Under the pieces are notes generated by a model that did not search any database, was not told the origin of the DNA, and saw only the letters and a program-made list of their open reading frames with translations. Position numbers and translations under genes: made by a program. This document shows positions 33,258 through 44,100 of a stretch of DNA of 64,000 nt, one piece after another. Positions within the stretch are counted from its first letter, which is position 1; every line of letters starts with the position of its first letter. The DNA lies in assembly GCA_964034945.1 (NCBI GenBank), contig OZ035961.1, positions 91,152,491 to 91,216,490 on the forward strand. The letters are read 5' to 3'. Source of the DNA: Chrysopilus asiliformis. Its lineage: Eukaryota > Arthropoda > Insecta > Diptera > Rhagionidae.

Positions 33258-33461
33258 CTCATCACACGCTGAACACCTTGGCTTCTGTGTTTCGGCATGA
33301 TGTCGCCCGCAGTAAAGTTTTCCTTCCTTATGGAAATAAATCAAATCGACAAGCAGTTCCTTACACGTACTACAAACAAAACATCCCGGATGCCAGCAAA
33401 CGTTCGATCCTAAACGAGATGCAAAGACGACAATATCTCCCGAGGATAAATTGTCCTCGCA
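33258..33461 (-). CDS. pk: pk exon: LIM1 and start of LIM2
   Basis: Sixty-eight codons. After [18 protein letters not shown] come the LIM1 ligands: His in CWHPGC, Cys pair CSTC, and the YCGRHH end. [10 protein letters not shown] begins LIM2. LIM domains are paired zinc fingers that bind partner proteins; in Prickle they help recruit Dishevelled and Van Gogh. The acceptor is TTTGCAG|TGCGAG and the donor GAG|GTGAGT, in phase 0. Confidence 0.96.
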
Positions 33462-34201
33462 CTGCAAAGAAAAAAAAATACACACAAAACCGTAAAATAA
33501 TAAGAATATACCAAAAATAACGAGACATTCGAATAAAAAAAAAGATTATGAAAAAAAAATATGAGAACAAATTTTTTGGGGAAATTTCGACTTAGATAAA
33601 AAGGAAATCCTTTGGGAAATGCTGTCATGCCGGGAGAAAATGATTTTACGATGTCCCTCGTTTAGCGATAAGCTCCCAAAAGGTCATAAAGCGAAATTAT
33701 AAAATTATAAAACGGATCCGGCCGCGGGTTTCCAAGTCCCGTCCCGAGGGCATGCTCTTGTCAAATGATCTCAATGTCCTTTCGTATTACGAAAAAGTAG
33801 CTCCAGGGATCAGAAGACCGGTTCGTGTTCATCCTACGAAATGAATGGCTAAAAAATTAGGAAAATGTCTCTGGCACAAATGGACTTCGGTCGGGATGAT
33901 GAAGGAACAAAACGACTTTTTATCAGGGTTTTTTCTTAGGGTTTTTTTTTGTCGTAACTGACGGTGGACCGAGAAGCGTCGGAGCGAATTAATTGAGTCC
34001 ATCCACCTTTGCGGATGGCTTCATTTTTAGTAGATTTCCAGGCTATTAAATGCGTTTCGTTGTATTTCGACTCATACCATAAGAAACTCTTGATTTTCTT
34101 TCATTCAAAGGTTCTATTCGTTTGTTAACATTACAAAAGTGCGCACTGCTAAAAATTTATTTGGAAAGTTTTTCCAATACTTTAGTGAATGTTGTGCCCA
34201 C

Positions 34202-34369
34202 AGGACTGTCCAAAAAACTCGAGGGGGCTGGGGGTTCTGTTGATCTCAACTCCAAAAAAATTGCGAAAAAGTGGTTCAAAAATTAGAGTGACTAGGGGGG
34301 GGGGGGGGGGGGTTGGGGGAGGGGCTCAAAAACCCTGAGATTTTGTGTGACGTGTTTTATGAACAGACC
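34202..34369. mobile_element. Short 'GTCCATAAA-TACGTCA' MITE-like repeat
   Basis: GACTGTCCAAAAAACTCGAG at 34203 and the complement of GTCTGTTCATAAAACACGTC at 34368 are diverged inverted ends. Between them is a G run of about 18 (34296-34313). The same paired layout, with a G-rich middle, recurs at 42107-42240 and 46467-46601. Confidence 0.65.
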
Positions 34370-34482
34370 CTCAATTTTAAACTTCAAAACTCTCAGCAAA
34401 ACACCACCAAGAAATTCGAAATTAGAATTCTGTCAAATGTTTATGAGTGTCGAGTCCATAAGAAATTGCACATCATATCATA

Positions 34483-34751
34483 TCATACTAATATATATAA
34501 AAATGAATTGGTGTCTGTCTGTCTGTCTGTCTGTTTCTCTTTCACGCAAAAACGGCTGAACCGATTGACTTGAAATTTGGCATGAGTTCTGGTTCCAACA
34601 TAGGCATACGGAAAAGTAGCGCGAGGGGTGGGGGGAGTTACTCTTTCGCGGGGAAACTACTGAACCGATTGGCCTGAAGTTTAGCTCCAACATAGGCCAT
34701 CAAAAAAAAAATTTAAAAACTTAACCCGGCAACGACGGGTATGCAAACTAG
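34483..34751 (+). mobile_element. Short non-autonomous Helitron in pk intron
   Basis: The 269-bp element starts TCATACTAATATATATAAAA after a host A. A GTCT tract (34512-34535) and two copies of CTGAACCGATTG (34555, 34662) follow. It ends with a CCCGGCAACGACGGG hairpin, then TATGCAAACTAG before a host T. TC start, hairpin and CTAG end with A|T insertion are Helitron hallmarks. There is no coding sequence. Confidence 0.82.
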
Positions 34752-36677
34752 TTTTCTGATATTTGTAACTCCCTAGGACTTTTTTGTTTGACCTTTATAG
34801 ATAGATATATAATTTAAAATTCAAAAAAAAAATCGCTGTGAATTTTTAGGTATAAGACCCTTTTGTCTTCTTTGGAACAATCGAATTTCGGATAATTAGC
34901 CAGCTAGAAGCCGAAGCCGATGTGGCTTTCACCAGGCGCAGCTTAATCAGCTTTCGTACTGCGCATCAGGTCCTTGCTTACTTACAATTTTTTTTTCCCC
35001 AGCGGCGCATTTCTTTAACGATTTGCTAGAAAAAACGAATATATTTAAAAAAAAATCGCCTGCGGCGCCATTTTCATAATTGACATTTTCACAATTTCTG
35101 TTACCATTATTTATGGAATGTGAAAAATTGGGGTTTTTTCGCTTGGGACTGTGCAGCTCTTGATTTAAATCATTGTGCATTGTTTTTTTTTTTTCTTAAA
35201 CTAAATATTTCTTAACAGTTTTTACTTGATTTTCGTCCATATAATTATTTATTTTTGACGCAATTTTGTTGTTTCATTGATGTTCTGTCTCAGCCATCCA
35301 CACCACTTCCCCCCCCCCCCCCCCCTTCCCTACCCCTTCTCAGTCTTCCACCCTCTTTCTCCGCCATGCAGATTTTGACCCGGATTGACTAAAAAAAAAC
35401 TTCCCCGCTCTTCTACGATGTGTAATAAATAAGCAATAAACAATAAATAATCCTTTTTTAAATTTGACAATAAAAACGGCATTTCATGAAGTCACTCGAT
35501 GGCAATTTAAAAATTAAAGTTGCCCGAAATTTGCGACGCAACAACCCATATTATCACAGAATGGTGGCCAATTGTAAGTTCAGTTTTAGTTCATTTCCTT
35601 TATTTTCCCACTTTCCTAACGCAATTATCTTCATGAAAATCGAAACCATTCAAGACAATCTAAAGTAGGGCAAGAAAATGTTAGCTGGCGGCGGTAAAGA
35701 AAGAACCGACGAGACTTTCTGAATACCTTCTGGATAAGAAGTTACTCCACACCAAAGATTCTGATGGTGGTTATAAAAAGGAAACCACAGAGTCGCCCCC
35801 ATTTATTGGAGATCCTACATTATGATAGTCGCTGCATGAAACGACGCAGTAATGGAACAGGATAACGTCTTTTCTTCAGCAGCCGACAAAGACAAAAGTA
35901 AGTCGCATCCAAATGTTTTTGGCATTGTGCCTTTTTTTATTTGGTTCTCAAATAAATGTCTTTATCTCTTCGTTAGACTGTTATGGAGTTCTATAGTGAA
36001 ATGAAAGCAATGAGCGAGTTTTAGGGAAAAGTCCTGGGTGAAATGTGGGAACATTAAAGCAGCAATTGAGCTGAAATTGTTTATTCATGTGAAGTGAGGT
36101 GAAATGCGCCGTTGTCGTCATTATTGAGAGATAAGAATGTCTGGGATCGGAGCGAGATTTCTTATTCTTATTCTGAGGGTTAGGGGATGGAAAAAAAAGA
36201 ACATTTTTTGAAGTCGATGCACGCCGTCGACTACTAGAAAATCTTTTAGTTTTTACGCATTTTTAAGATAACGCAAACACCATTTCAGAATCATCATTTC
36301 GATTCATGCGTCTTTTAGAAGTGCGTGCAGATGAATGCGTTAAGTGCTCTGAGATTGTCTTTTCGTCTCCATTTGAGACGTTTATGGTGATAGGGAAAGA
36401 TTTAACACCGAATTTTTGGGGCGAAAACCCCGAGTTTTTATTAACAAGGAAATATGCATTCGTTCGAGAATATTGATTCGAAAGAATTGAATTAGAAGGA
36501 AATATTACAGGAAAAACGTCTTTAAAAATCAGAAGACATTTTTCTACACATAAAAAATTGTTTAGAAAAGCGGGAAAGAAAATTGTCGTTGGAAAAACGC
36601 CTTTCATAATGCCGTGCATGAAACAATTATAGAAAATCCGATAGGAAAACCGACTTTAAAAATACGTGTAAAAACAT

Positions 36678-36763
36678 GGGCGTAACAACTAAAGTCCGAC
36701 CAAAGGTCTGTTTTTGGTCAAAGCCGAAGACGAAGCCAATCAATCGGTCGGACTCTAGTAATA
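36678..36763. repeat. Small inverted repeat, possible MITE
   Basis: ACTAAAGTCCGACC and the complement of ACTAGAGTCCGACC enclose ~58 bp containing GTCAAAGCCGAAGACGAAGC. No clear TSD. Confidence 0.5.
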
Positions 36764-37493
36764 ACGAATTTTGCAATACCCCCTCCACCACCCAGCCCCA
36801 GCCAGCGAAAAAGATACACAGGTCTCTAAAAACTACTTAACTAACTGAAAATTTAGAAACCACTATTTAGGAACCGACCATTTTGAAGGAGATTCTTTTT
36901 CAGGCCCCTCGCCCCACCAAAACTTCGAGGTTCCACGATCTCCCGATATTGCAAATTCTGGCGCCTAATTGTTATCTCATTATAGTGCGCGTTTTCTGCG
37001 CGAAAAAGGCGATTGCAGGAAATTTAAAAAAAATATATGATTTCCCCTCGTAACCCCTCACCTGCTATATTTTGAATTGCTTATCGGATAGGGACGCTAC
37101 TTTCCAAATTTGATAAAGAATTTTCAGGATAAGTTCCCATCATTAAAAAATTCTCTCCTTGGCATACTTTCCTAACCATTTTCAAAAACATCAGGTATCA
37201 AAAAACTATTCTTTTAAAACTAAAAAAAAACAAATTTCGAAAATTTTGAAATCTTTGAATTGATTTAAAAAGTCAATTTCAAGTGAAAAGTAGATAAGAT
37301 GTGATACCCCCAAAAATTAAACAAAAAATAGCAAAGTTTCGGATGCGAAAAATACAAAACTTTTTCTCCAAAGAACAAGACATTTTCAACAATTCTTCAT
37401 TATTTTTTGCCCGAACAAGCGGACCCATTGATCCCCAAAACAAGGAAAATATTTAAATTTTAGATTGAAACGTTTTCAATAAAAATTACTTAC

Positions 37494-37622
37494 CCCTTTA
37501 CAACTTCGGTCATCAGACAGTAACCGAACGGCTCCTCTGCCCAGCGCCTCCCTTTTCCTTTGTGCCGAGAACAATCGCAGTTCCTTGCGTTCTTCGTCCG
37601 TCAGAGAATGACAGTAGCGAAC
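37494..37622 (-). CDS. pk: pk exon: end of PET domain, first Cys pair residue of LIM1
   Basis: Forty-three codons from [20 protein letters not shown] to SCKG, containing the family motif [13 protein letters not shown]. The final Cys (SCKG) pairs with the first Cys of the next exon (CEDN) to make the C-x2-C start of LIM1, so the zinc site is split by an intron. The acceptor is ATTTAG|GTTCGC and the donor GGG|GTAAGT, in phase 0. Confidence 0.96.
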
Positions 37623-37882
37623 CTAAATAAATATTTGCATAAAATTAGACTGGCTCTGGATATACAAGAAAAAGGACCTAAAATGAAGCTAGAAATTTAA
37701 GCAATAAAAGTAGTTGGGAAAAAAAGATTAAAGGGAGGAAAAGTTTGGATTTTTTTCAAGCCGAATTTTTCCTCTGGTCTAATGGGGCTAGGAAAAGGAA
37801 ACCAAAACGATGAAAGAATTGTTTTAATCCCCATGAATACCAGAAATCCCACGGGATGTGTATAGGAATAAGTAAAACTCAC

Positions 37883-37996
37883 CTCGTTATCCTGGGGCGG
37901 AAGTTGCTGCAGTAATTGCTTCACTCGGTACCTCTCGCCGGCGCTGTTAACGTAGGGAACTTTGTCGTCCGGAAGCTGCGAGAAATACAGTCGAAC
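37883..37996 (-). CDS. pk: pk exon: middle of PET domain
   Basis: Thirty-eight codons, [20 protein letters not shown] through LPPQDNE, match the highly conserved core of the Prickle PET domain. The PET domain is linked to membrane targeting and to controlling the LIM region. The acceptor is TTTTTCAG|GTTCGA and the donor GAG|GTGAGT; the exon is in phase 0 at both ends. Its neighbours in the message are the exons at 40358 and 37494. Confidence 0.96.
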
Positions 37997-39326
37997 CTGA
38001 AAAATAACCCAAAATGAATGACGCATTAGAAAAATCGGCGCCACTCGTAAGACAACTTTCACTAAAAAATTTTCTTTTGAAATTTTGCTTGTTATACTAT
38101 GAAAAAGCATTTTCGCATGCTGAAACGGAGAACAATTTATGATGTCGAACATGTGAGTTATTATCGACTTCCGTTGCCTCCTCTAACTGAGGTGAAAGAA
38201 TATAACCTCGACGTTGGTTGTCGTAAGATTCGTGCGAACAAAATTAATTTGTGTAACACCACAAGAGGAAAATTAAAATGCCTTCCATTCGCCGCATGTA
38301 ATTTAAGATTACCAGAAATATTGCAATTTAATGATTTGGTGGCAACATCAGATCAGCAATCGATTAGCAACAAAATCGAATTTATGTCAAATTTTCAACT
38401 ATGTCTGTTGCCATTCGCTGATTAATGTTATTAACTTTTAATTAATTAATCGATCGATCGAACGAGTAATTTGTTTGCTTTGGTTACACTAAATGCCGTC
38501 GGCAATATTGAATATCGATCAATGTTAAAATACCAACCACAACAGTATTGATTACCTGTACAAGACCACAGGTGAAGTTTAGTTTATGAAATGATCTCTT
38601 GTCATCTGAATCTGGTCCACTGATATCGTTTCCGTAATCAGCGCGTTAAGAGATCAAATTCAAAACTGAATAGATGGATACGTAAACATCTTAGAAGTTC
38701 AACACCATCTAAAACTCGTAATCGTAGCTGGAAAGTACCTCGTTTATGTTTTATTTTCTTTTTTTTTTCGATAAAACTCGTAATGCGCTCCAAGCATAAT
38801 TTTATGTTGACCATCAAATCAGGTCTGATGTCTAATACTCGTACGAAAACTAAGAGGAGATTTTGGCTTGGAACGAAAGTTAAGTGAAGGTAATTATACG
38901 CTCGATTACCAATTAAAAGATCGATTGGCCAGGTGAATGTTTACAGTGAAATGTAGTCTAACGAAAAAGTATAAAAAACATATCTTGACGATGATGAATT
39001 TGAGGCGATCACAGCATGAAAACTGAAAGCGAATTCATTCATGAGAAAAATTCCAGAAGAATTAATTTTTTCAGCTGTTCAGTTCATCGAATTTTAAAAT
39101 CGAATCTATATTTCTAGAGAAACTTTGTCGTTTAAACAACTTTTTAGTTTTTCCGGTCACTTGAACTATTTTTTTTTTCTATATAACTAGAATCAAAGCA
39201 CCAATAGAGATATATTCTAATGGAACGTTTAAAATTTAGGAGGCCCAATTCCGCCTCGATATATTGGAAATATCGAAAATAAGCAATTTACAAATTAATT
39301 AAAAAAAACTGACGAATTTGGAAGTA

Positions 39327-39606
39327 CAGTAATCCCTCCAACTGCGCGGTAGATACGTTCCACAAAAAGAGCGGGCAAACCGAAACCGCGCACTGTGAAC
39401 CCTACTTTGTATGAAATTTTGGGGTTAGAAACATGTTTTATTAAACAAAAATTATAAAAAAAACCGCGCAGCTGCGAAATTTTTACCGCGCAACTCGAAA
39501 TTTTGGTATTAAAAACTTAACCGCGCAGTTGCGAAACCGCGCAGTTGCGAAACCGCGCAGTTGCGAAACCGCGCAGTTAGAAACCGCGCAGTTAGAGGAA
39601 TTACTG
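39327..39606. mobile_element. pogo/Tigger-like MITE in pk intron
   Basis: The 280-bp element is flanked by TA (39325-39326, 39607-39608). Ends CAGTAATCCCTCCAACTGCG and the complement of CAGTAATTCCTCTAACTGCG match at 21 of 23 positions. CAGTA...CCTC ends are typical of pogo/Tigger elements. A tandem ~16-bp unit (CCGCGCAGTTGCGAAA) is repeated four to five times at 39521-39595, amplifying the TIR sequence itself. Confidence 0.88.
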
Positions 39607-40357
39607 TAACAAATTTGGAAGTACCGTCTATAATATCTTCGCCAACAGAATGGCTGCCAGACGGTGTGAGTTTTTTGCATGTATCTCAAAATGCTCGTTC
39701 TGCGGCACATTTTTTTAACTCATTTGTAGGGCTCATTTATCTCAAAAAATTTGTTCTGCATTTCTCTATTTAAAATTTTATTTGTATCTATTTATGGAAA
39801 ATCAGACGCACACAAAATTGAGTGGATTCTCGCTTGGGATATGTAGCTATTGATTTAAACCATTGCGCCGTATTATATTTAAAAGATTCCGCCTGCGGCG
39901 CATGTTTATGCATTTTTTTTTTCATTAAAACCATATTTTCTATTTAAAATTTGTTGTTTAGTAGACATTATATTTCAGACATCCTCCCATACCCCAATTT
40001 CTATTTAAAATTTGTTGTTTAGTAGACATTCTATTTCAGACATCCTCCCATACCCCCTCCTTCAAGCTCTTGTTGCCACGGTTTGACCAAAAAAAAATAT
40101 AGTCACTCGATTTATGTCCCCGTTCCGTCCTTTGCCGCAAACTTCCTTTTGAACTGTCCATCGGATTGGGATGGTGTGTTCTGACTTTAATCAAGAATTT
40201 TTCAAACATATTTCTAACAGTAAATATCCCACACCCACCCCCACTTTTATCATTATCCTGATATTTCCTAAACAATTTTACAGATTTTTAAACGAGCTCA
40301 TTTTGATTGAAGTAAAATTTCGTGATTTTTTTTTATGAATATAAGCGTTAATCTCAC

Positions 40358-40957
40358 CTGATCGGGTCTAAGTCCCGGTGGTACCCACGTATACTCCTCC
40401 AAAGCACACCCACTATCATCATCGGACTGTGAATGTCTCTGGAAATCGACCTGGTGGCTCGGGTGATAGGTTTTAAAATTATTCCTTAAAGGCGACGAGG
40501 TAGTTGGATTCAAGGCCAAAGTTGTCGGTGGTGGCGGGCATCGTCTATGGGGTGGCGGTGGCTGAAGTGGCAAAATCGGTGGAGTACTGCTGGTAGGCCG
40601 TAATTCACTGCAAATGCTACTCGCTACGGAAACATGATCAGGATTATTCTCCGTTTGGTGTAAATTATGCTGAATATGATTCAGTGTTAAATTTTGATGG
40701 TGTTGCTGTTGTGGGGATTGCTGTTGTTGGTCCAATTGCTGCCGGGACTGAGGATATTGGCAAGACATTGGCAATGGATCTTGTCTGGAATTAACCGCGT
40801 ATTCCCTATTTTCACCTTCTTGACACCGATTTTGCCGTTGTTGTTGTTGCTGTTGCTGTTGATTCTGTTGCTGCATCTGCAACTGATGATTTTGATGATC
40901 TTGAACTCCACGATTCGGTCTACCGTTCGTTTCTCTGCAATATGGAAATAAATTCAT
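40358..40957 (-). CDS. pk: pk exon: Gln-rich N-terminus and start of PET domain
   Basis: This block encodes about 200 residues: a CAG/CAA-rich stretch (runs of Gln around 40835-40880 and 40690-40760), a Pro-rich segment ([15 protein letters not shown]), then [22 protein letters not shown], the diagnostic start of the Prickle PET domain. The donor is CAG|GTGAGA at 40357. The 5' edge is ambiguous. An in-frame ATG at 40957 could start translation. Alternatively TTGCAG at 40935-40940 could be a splice acceptor, making 40934 the exon edge after a split codon and implying upstream alternative first exons, as pk has in Drosophila. The poly-Gln has no effect on domain identity and probably varies between individuals. 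Confidence 0.88.
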
Positions 40958-40999
40958 GAAATAAAAATTTATAAATGATCCAGAAGTGAATTCTAAAAT

Positions 41000-42460
41000 G
41001 CTGATTTAGTTTAATTTATAGAAGCAATTACATTATGTTTCGGATATTAATCTCATGTTATATTAGAATCAACTGGCGACTAAGCAAAATCCATGTGAGT
41101 GAATCTTCTTTGGTCTTTCTTCAAGAATCTATTATAATTTTTTTTCGTTTTTGCAATGGATCGTGATCAGGTAAATGTTTCACGTTTTTAATGACTTAAA
41201 ACACGTTCAAGTGTGAACTTAACTGTAACGATTGCGGAGAATTTTCTTAAATTAACCTTTTCCGTCTTAAATCAGGGAGCATTCATGGACGTTTAAAGTT
41301 ATAAAATTGCCTATAAGAGAATGGCGGATTGAAACCTTATCTTCTGCTAGGTGAGCAATATCTAATGTTGTTAGATGTTTTAGTGAAGCTTTTATGAAGC
41401 CATTTAATGTTCTGATTTATCACTTTTAAAATATGCAGCGCATCATAAAATAGTGAAACACACTTTCAAATATTACTACCGGCCTTTAATTATTATGTAG
41501 TAACGGATTTAAGGGGGGACTGTTTTTTTAATAAAAAAGAGTTAACTTTAACGAAATATTAAAAAAAAAATCAAATCTAATTAATAAACAGAAATTTTCG
41601 GGATTTTTCTGACTATTCAACAGATTTTTCTTCCCAGCTCAATAATGAGAATTATTAAATTTGTTTCCTCGAAAGTACAAAAACTGATTGCCAAAGTCAT
41701 GAGGGCCATTTGGGAAATTTCCCTTGTTTTTAATACAGAAAGACTAAAATTTTAACAATGATTATAGGGTGACAGGTAAGTTGTGATGTCAAGTATTCTG
41801 TATAAAAGTTGCACAAGTACCTCTTTTTAGCACGATTGTTCTAAAATTTCTCCTATCCTCTGTAAAAAACGTTTACTCGCAAAAAAAAAATCGAGTTAGG
41901 GACCTAAAATATATACATTTTTTTTTTCTAAAATATGAAATTAAATTTACAATCGGATGGAACCCTCGTCCCTGACAAATGAAGACCTGCTTACGGTTAT
42001 CTTGGAAAAAGTTTATAAGGACAAATAGGGTTCAAAGTACTATTTTTACATAACTTTCCCATACATTACAATTCGAATAAAACTGTTTTGAAAAACTCTA
42101 TTGCGAGTTGTCCATAAAATTCGTCAAAACTTGTGAGGCACTGAGACCCCAACGATACTAATTTCCCTCATTCAAGAAAATACGAAAAATTACGAAGGGG
42201 GAGGGTGGTCATAAACAGCCTAACGTGTTTTGTGGATGTGGACGAATTTTAACTGATTTAGATTTTCATTATTTTTCAGATTCGTCAGACTTAAAATTTA
42301 AAAAAAAGTTTTCTTTCAGAACGTTTTTTGTGTTTTCCATATAAAAGCATTTTTAACGTCGCCAGTTTTTGATTTTTCTTTAATTTTAAGGAACGTTTTT
42401 CTGGAGAACTTGACATAAAAGTGAAACTATCATTAAAAACCACTGCAAAAATTCAAATAT
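41000..42460. other. Upstream of pk coding sequence, no exon recognised
   Basis: AT-rich DNA. Alternative 5' exons or promoters of pk may lie here or beyond, but no start codon context or conserved peptide is identifiable. It includes a GTCCATAAA-type inverted pair at 42107-42240. Confidence 0.4.
42107..42240. mobile_element. 'GTCCATAAA-TACGTCA' MITE-like repeat
   Basis: AGTTGTCCATAAAATTCGTC at 42110 faces AACGTGTTTTGTGGA at 42222. A GGGGGAGGGTGG stretch lies between, as in other copies. Confidence 0.55.
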
Positions 42461-42466
42461 GTTTAA

Positions 42467-43081
42467 CACGTTGAGCGCCAGGCGCCCTTGATCATTCTTT
42501 GAATTGCACAGTAGACCGCGTGCTTACCCAAGTAACAATTTGAGGTTACATTCCGGTTAAGAAAGGTATTTGAAACCATGGTAACAAAACTCAAAAGTTT
42601 CACATTTGGTTTCTGTAACCTTTCAGAAACGTTTCAGCAACCCTATTTAGGAGCTGGTTTCAATATAACCGTTTTTGGCGGGTTTATTCGGAAACCATCT
42701 AAAATGTAACCAAAATGTAACCTAAATTGAAGGTTTTTTTGTAACCACGGTTTCAAATTGTTTCTTGGGTACGAGGTATTCCTTGGGTGATTTTCTGGGA
42801 CCAACATTTTTTTCAATTTTTTTTATTGAGTTATTCTAAGTATACTACCAATTCCCAGTAAAATAGGTTTACATCCTGGGACCAAACTTAATATTTCTCA
42901 AAGTTAAATATATGTAAAAAGTTTCTACTGGTGGTCACGATGTCTCGAAATGTAACACGTAGTGTGACCACGGGTGCTCACGTTGTCCCACCATCGACAT
43001 CCAATAATGCCCACTGGTGGTCACTTGGTCCTCTATTGGAAAATTAAAATGCTCAGCGGTGGGCACGTGGCGCTCAACGTG
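42467..43081. mobile_element. piggyBac-like MITE, split by another MITE
   Basis: The left end is TTAA then CACGTTGAGCGCCA (42463 on). The right end is the complement (TGGCGCTCAACGTG) followed by GTAA, a one-base decay of TTAA. The interior has repeated CACTGGTGGTCAC motifs. A TA-flanked MITE is inserted at 42527-42769. Without it the element would be about 370 bp. Confidence 0.82.
42527..42769. mobile_element. TA-flanked MITE nested in the piggyBac-like MITE
   Basis: The 243-bp element has ends CCCAAGTAACAATTTGA and the complement of CCCAAGAAACAATTTGA (16 of 17 match), with TA on both sides (42525-42526, 42770-42771). The interior repeats GTAACC and GTTTC motifs. The CCCAAGTAAC end also occurs at 44115 and in the 46765 tandem array. 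Confidence 0.87.
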
Positions 43082-43140
43082 GTAAACGATATGAGTTTTT
43101 AGTGTTTTTATAGGATGGTCCCATCTTTAAAAGCTTTTTT

Positions 43141-44100
43141 TTTAGCTTGCCTTCGTATGTCTTTGTCTGTTTGTTTAACTCGCTGTGTGTCAGGTCAAAT
43201 ATTGCAATCTAATTTTGACCCACTTACACTCATCCGATTGTCTTAAAATTTTGCACAGATACGTAAATCCGCTGACAATAGAATATTTTCACTATTTCGT
43301 CCTTGTAAAGATAATGGAAGGTTCTGTAAGGATAATGTGATTATCCTTTTTCTCAAATTTTCTGGAAATAATTCGATTTGGGGGTTTTTTCGTGTCTTTT
43401 GGTGTCTTTTTTTGGAGGTTTTTGGTGACGTTTTTTGGATTTTTAGTGATACTACAAAATGACTAAAAAGGCTAAGATTTTAAAAAAAAATTTAAATATC
43501 TAAAAAAGCTTTTTTTTTAAAAAAATGTGCTAAGAAGAAAAAATAATTTTCTTCTGCATTCATGACGGCGACCAACTCGAGAACGGGGCAGAGAGAAACT
43601 TTTTGATCATTACAAAATCCTTTTCAGGTAAAAATGAGACTGTCCGTGCATCTATCTGTCTGTATGCCAGTCCGCCGGTCTGTTCATTTTACGAATCTTA
43701 AATAAATCGAGAACGCGTTGAGCTAGCGACTTGAAACTTTTTGTGGACCAGTTTTACTAGAATTGTATTTTTCCGTCAACTTTTGGAAAAGTAACGTTCA
43801 CTGTAACAAGCTCTTCCAATCCATTTAAAAAAAAAAATATTTTTTTGAATTTTTTTCATAAACTATGCGCTTTAGAGTAAATATGCTTATATTCAAATTT
43901 AAATTTAAAAAAAAATCCTGTATTTTTTGCTGCAACATTTTTTACATGTCGCTAACAGTTCTTGTGGTATTTGAAAAAATATCTTTTTTTACATATTTTC
44001 CCCGAAACTTTTAAGAGAAAAGTTTTATGTTGACCAAAACTGGTATTTCTAAATTAATTTTCTACTTTTTTATTGTTACTAAGCAAACACCCCCTTAAAC
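43141..44100 (+). repeat. Diverged GTCC-family relatives
   Basis: Two stretches (near 43141-43280 and 43630-43760) keep a degenerate GTCTGT/GTCCG tract followed by AAATTTTGCACAGAT or GAGCTAGCGACTTGAAAC. The conserved ends are not visible, so boundaries are approximate. Confidence 0.5.

Larger units (their letters stand above)
33462..37493 (-). other. pk intron, 4.0 kb, rich in transposon remnants
   Basis: It holds a short GTCCATAAA-type MITE (34202), a Helitron (34483), two CGCCTGCGGCGC-type motifs (34999-35010, 35057-35068), a poly-C run (about 35308-35325) and a small inverted repeat (36678-36763). No coding exon fits between LIM1 and PET, which join directly in phase. Confidence 0.8.
31676..40957 (-). 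other. pk: prickle (pk) gene, coding extent seen
   Basis: Minus-strand gene of at least five coding exons. Prickle is a cytoplasmic, membrane-associated core component of planar cell polarity. It works with Van Gogh/Strabismus on one face of the cell and opposes Dishevelled/Frizzled. Domain order Gln-rich N-terminus, PET, LIM1-3, disordered tail, CaaX fits the Prickle/Espinas family and not Testin, which lacks the long prenylated tail. Introns are 37997-40357, 37623-37882, 33462-37493 and 32891-33257. All junctions are in phase 0 with GT-AG borders. The two large introns carry the MITEs and Helitron listed separately. If translation starts at the ATG at 40957 the product is about 753 residues. 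Insects other than some flies generally have one pk-type gene; flies also have espinas, which I cannot exclude. Confidence 0.95.

Noticed and set aside
35308..35325. Long poly-C run, considered functional
   Set aside because: Similar homopolymers occur in several repeat copies here (34296, 57844) and look like slippage within transposon remnants.
40694..40951. Plus-strand Leu-rich frame opposite the pk N-terminal exon
   Set aside because: It is the antisense shadow of the CAG/CAA (Gln) repeats.
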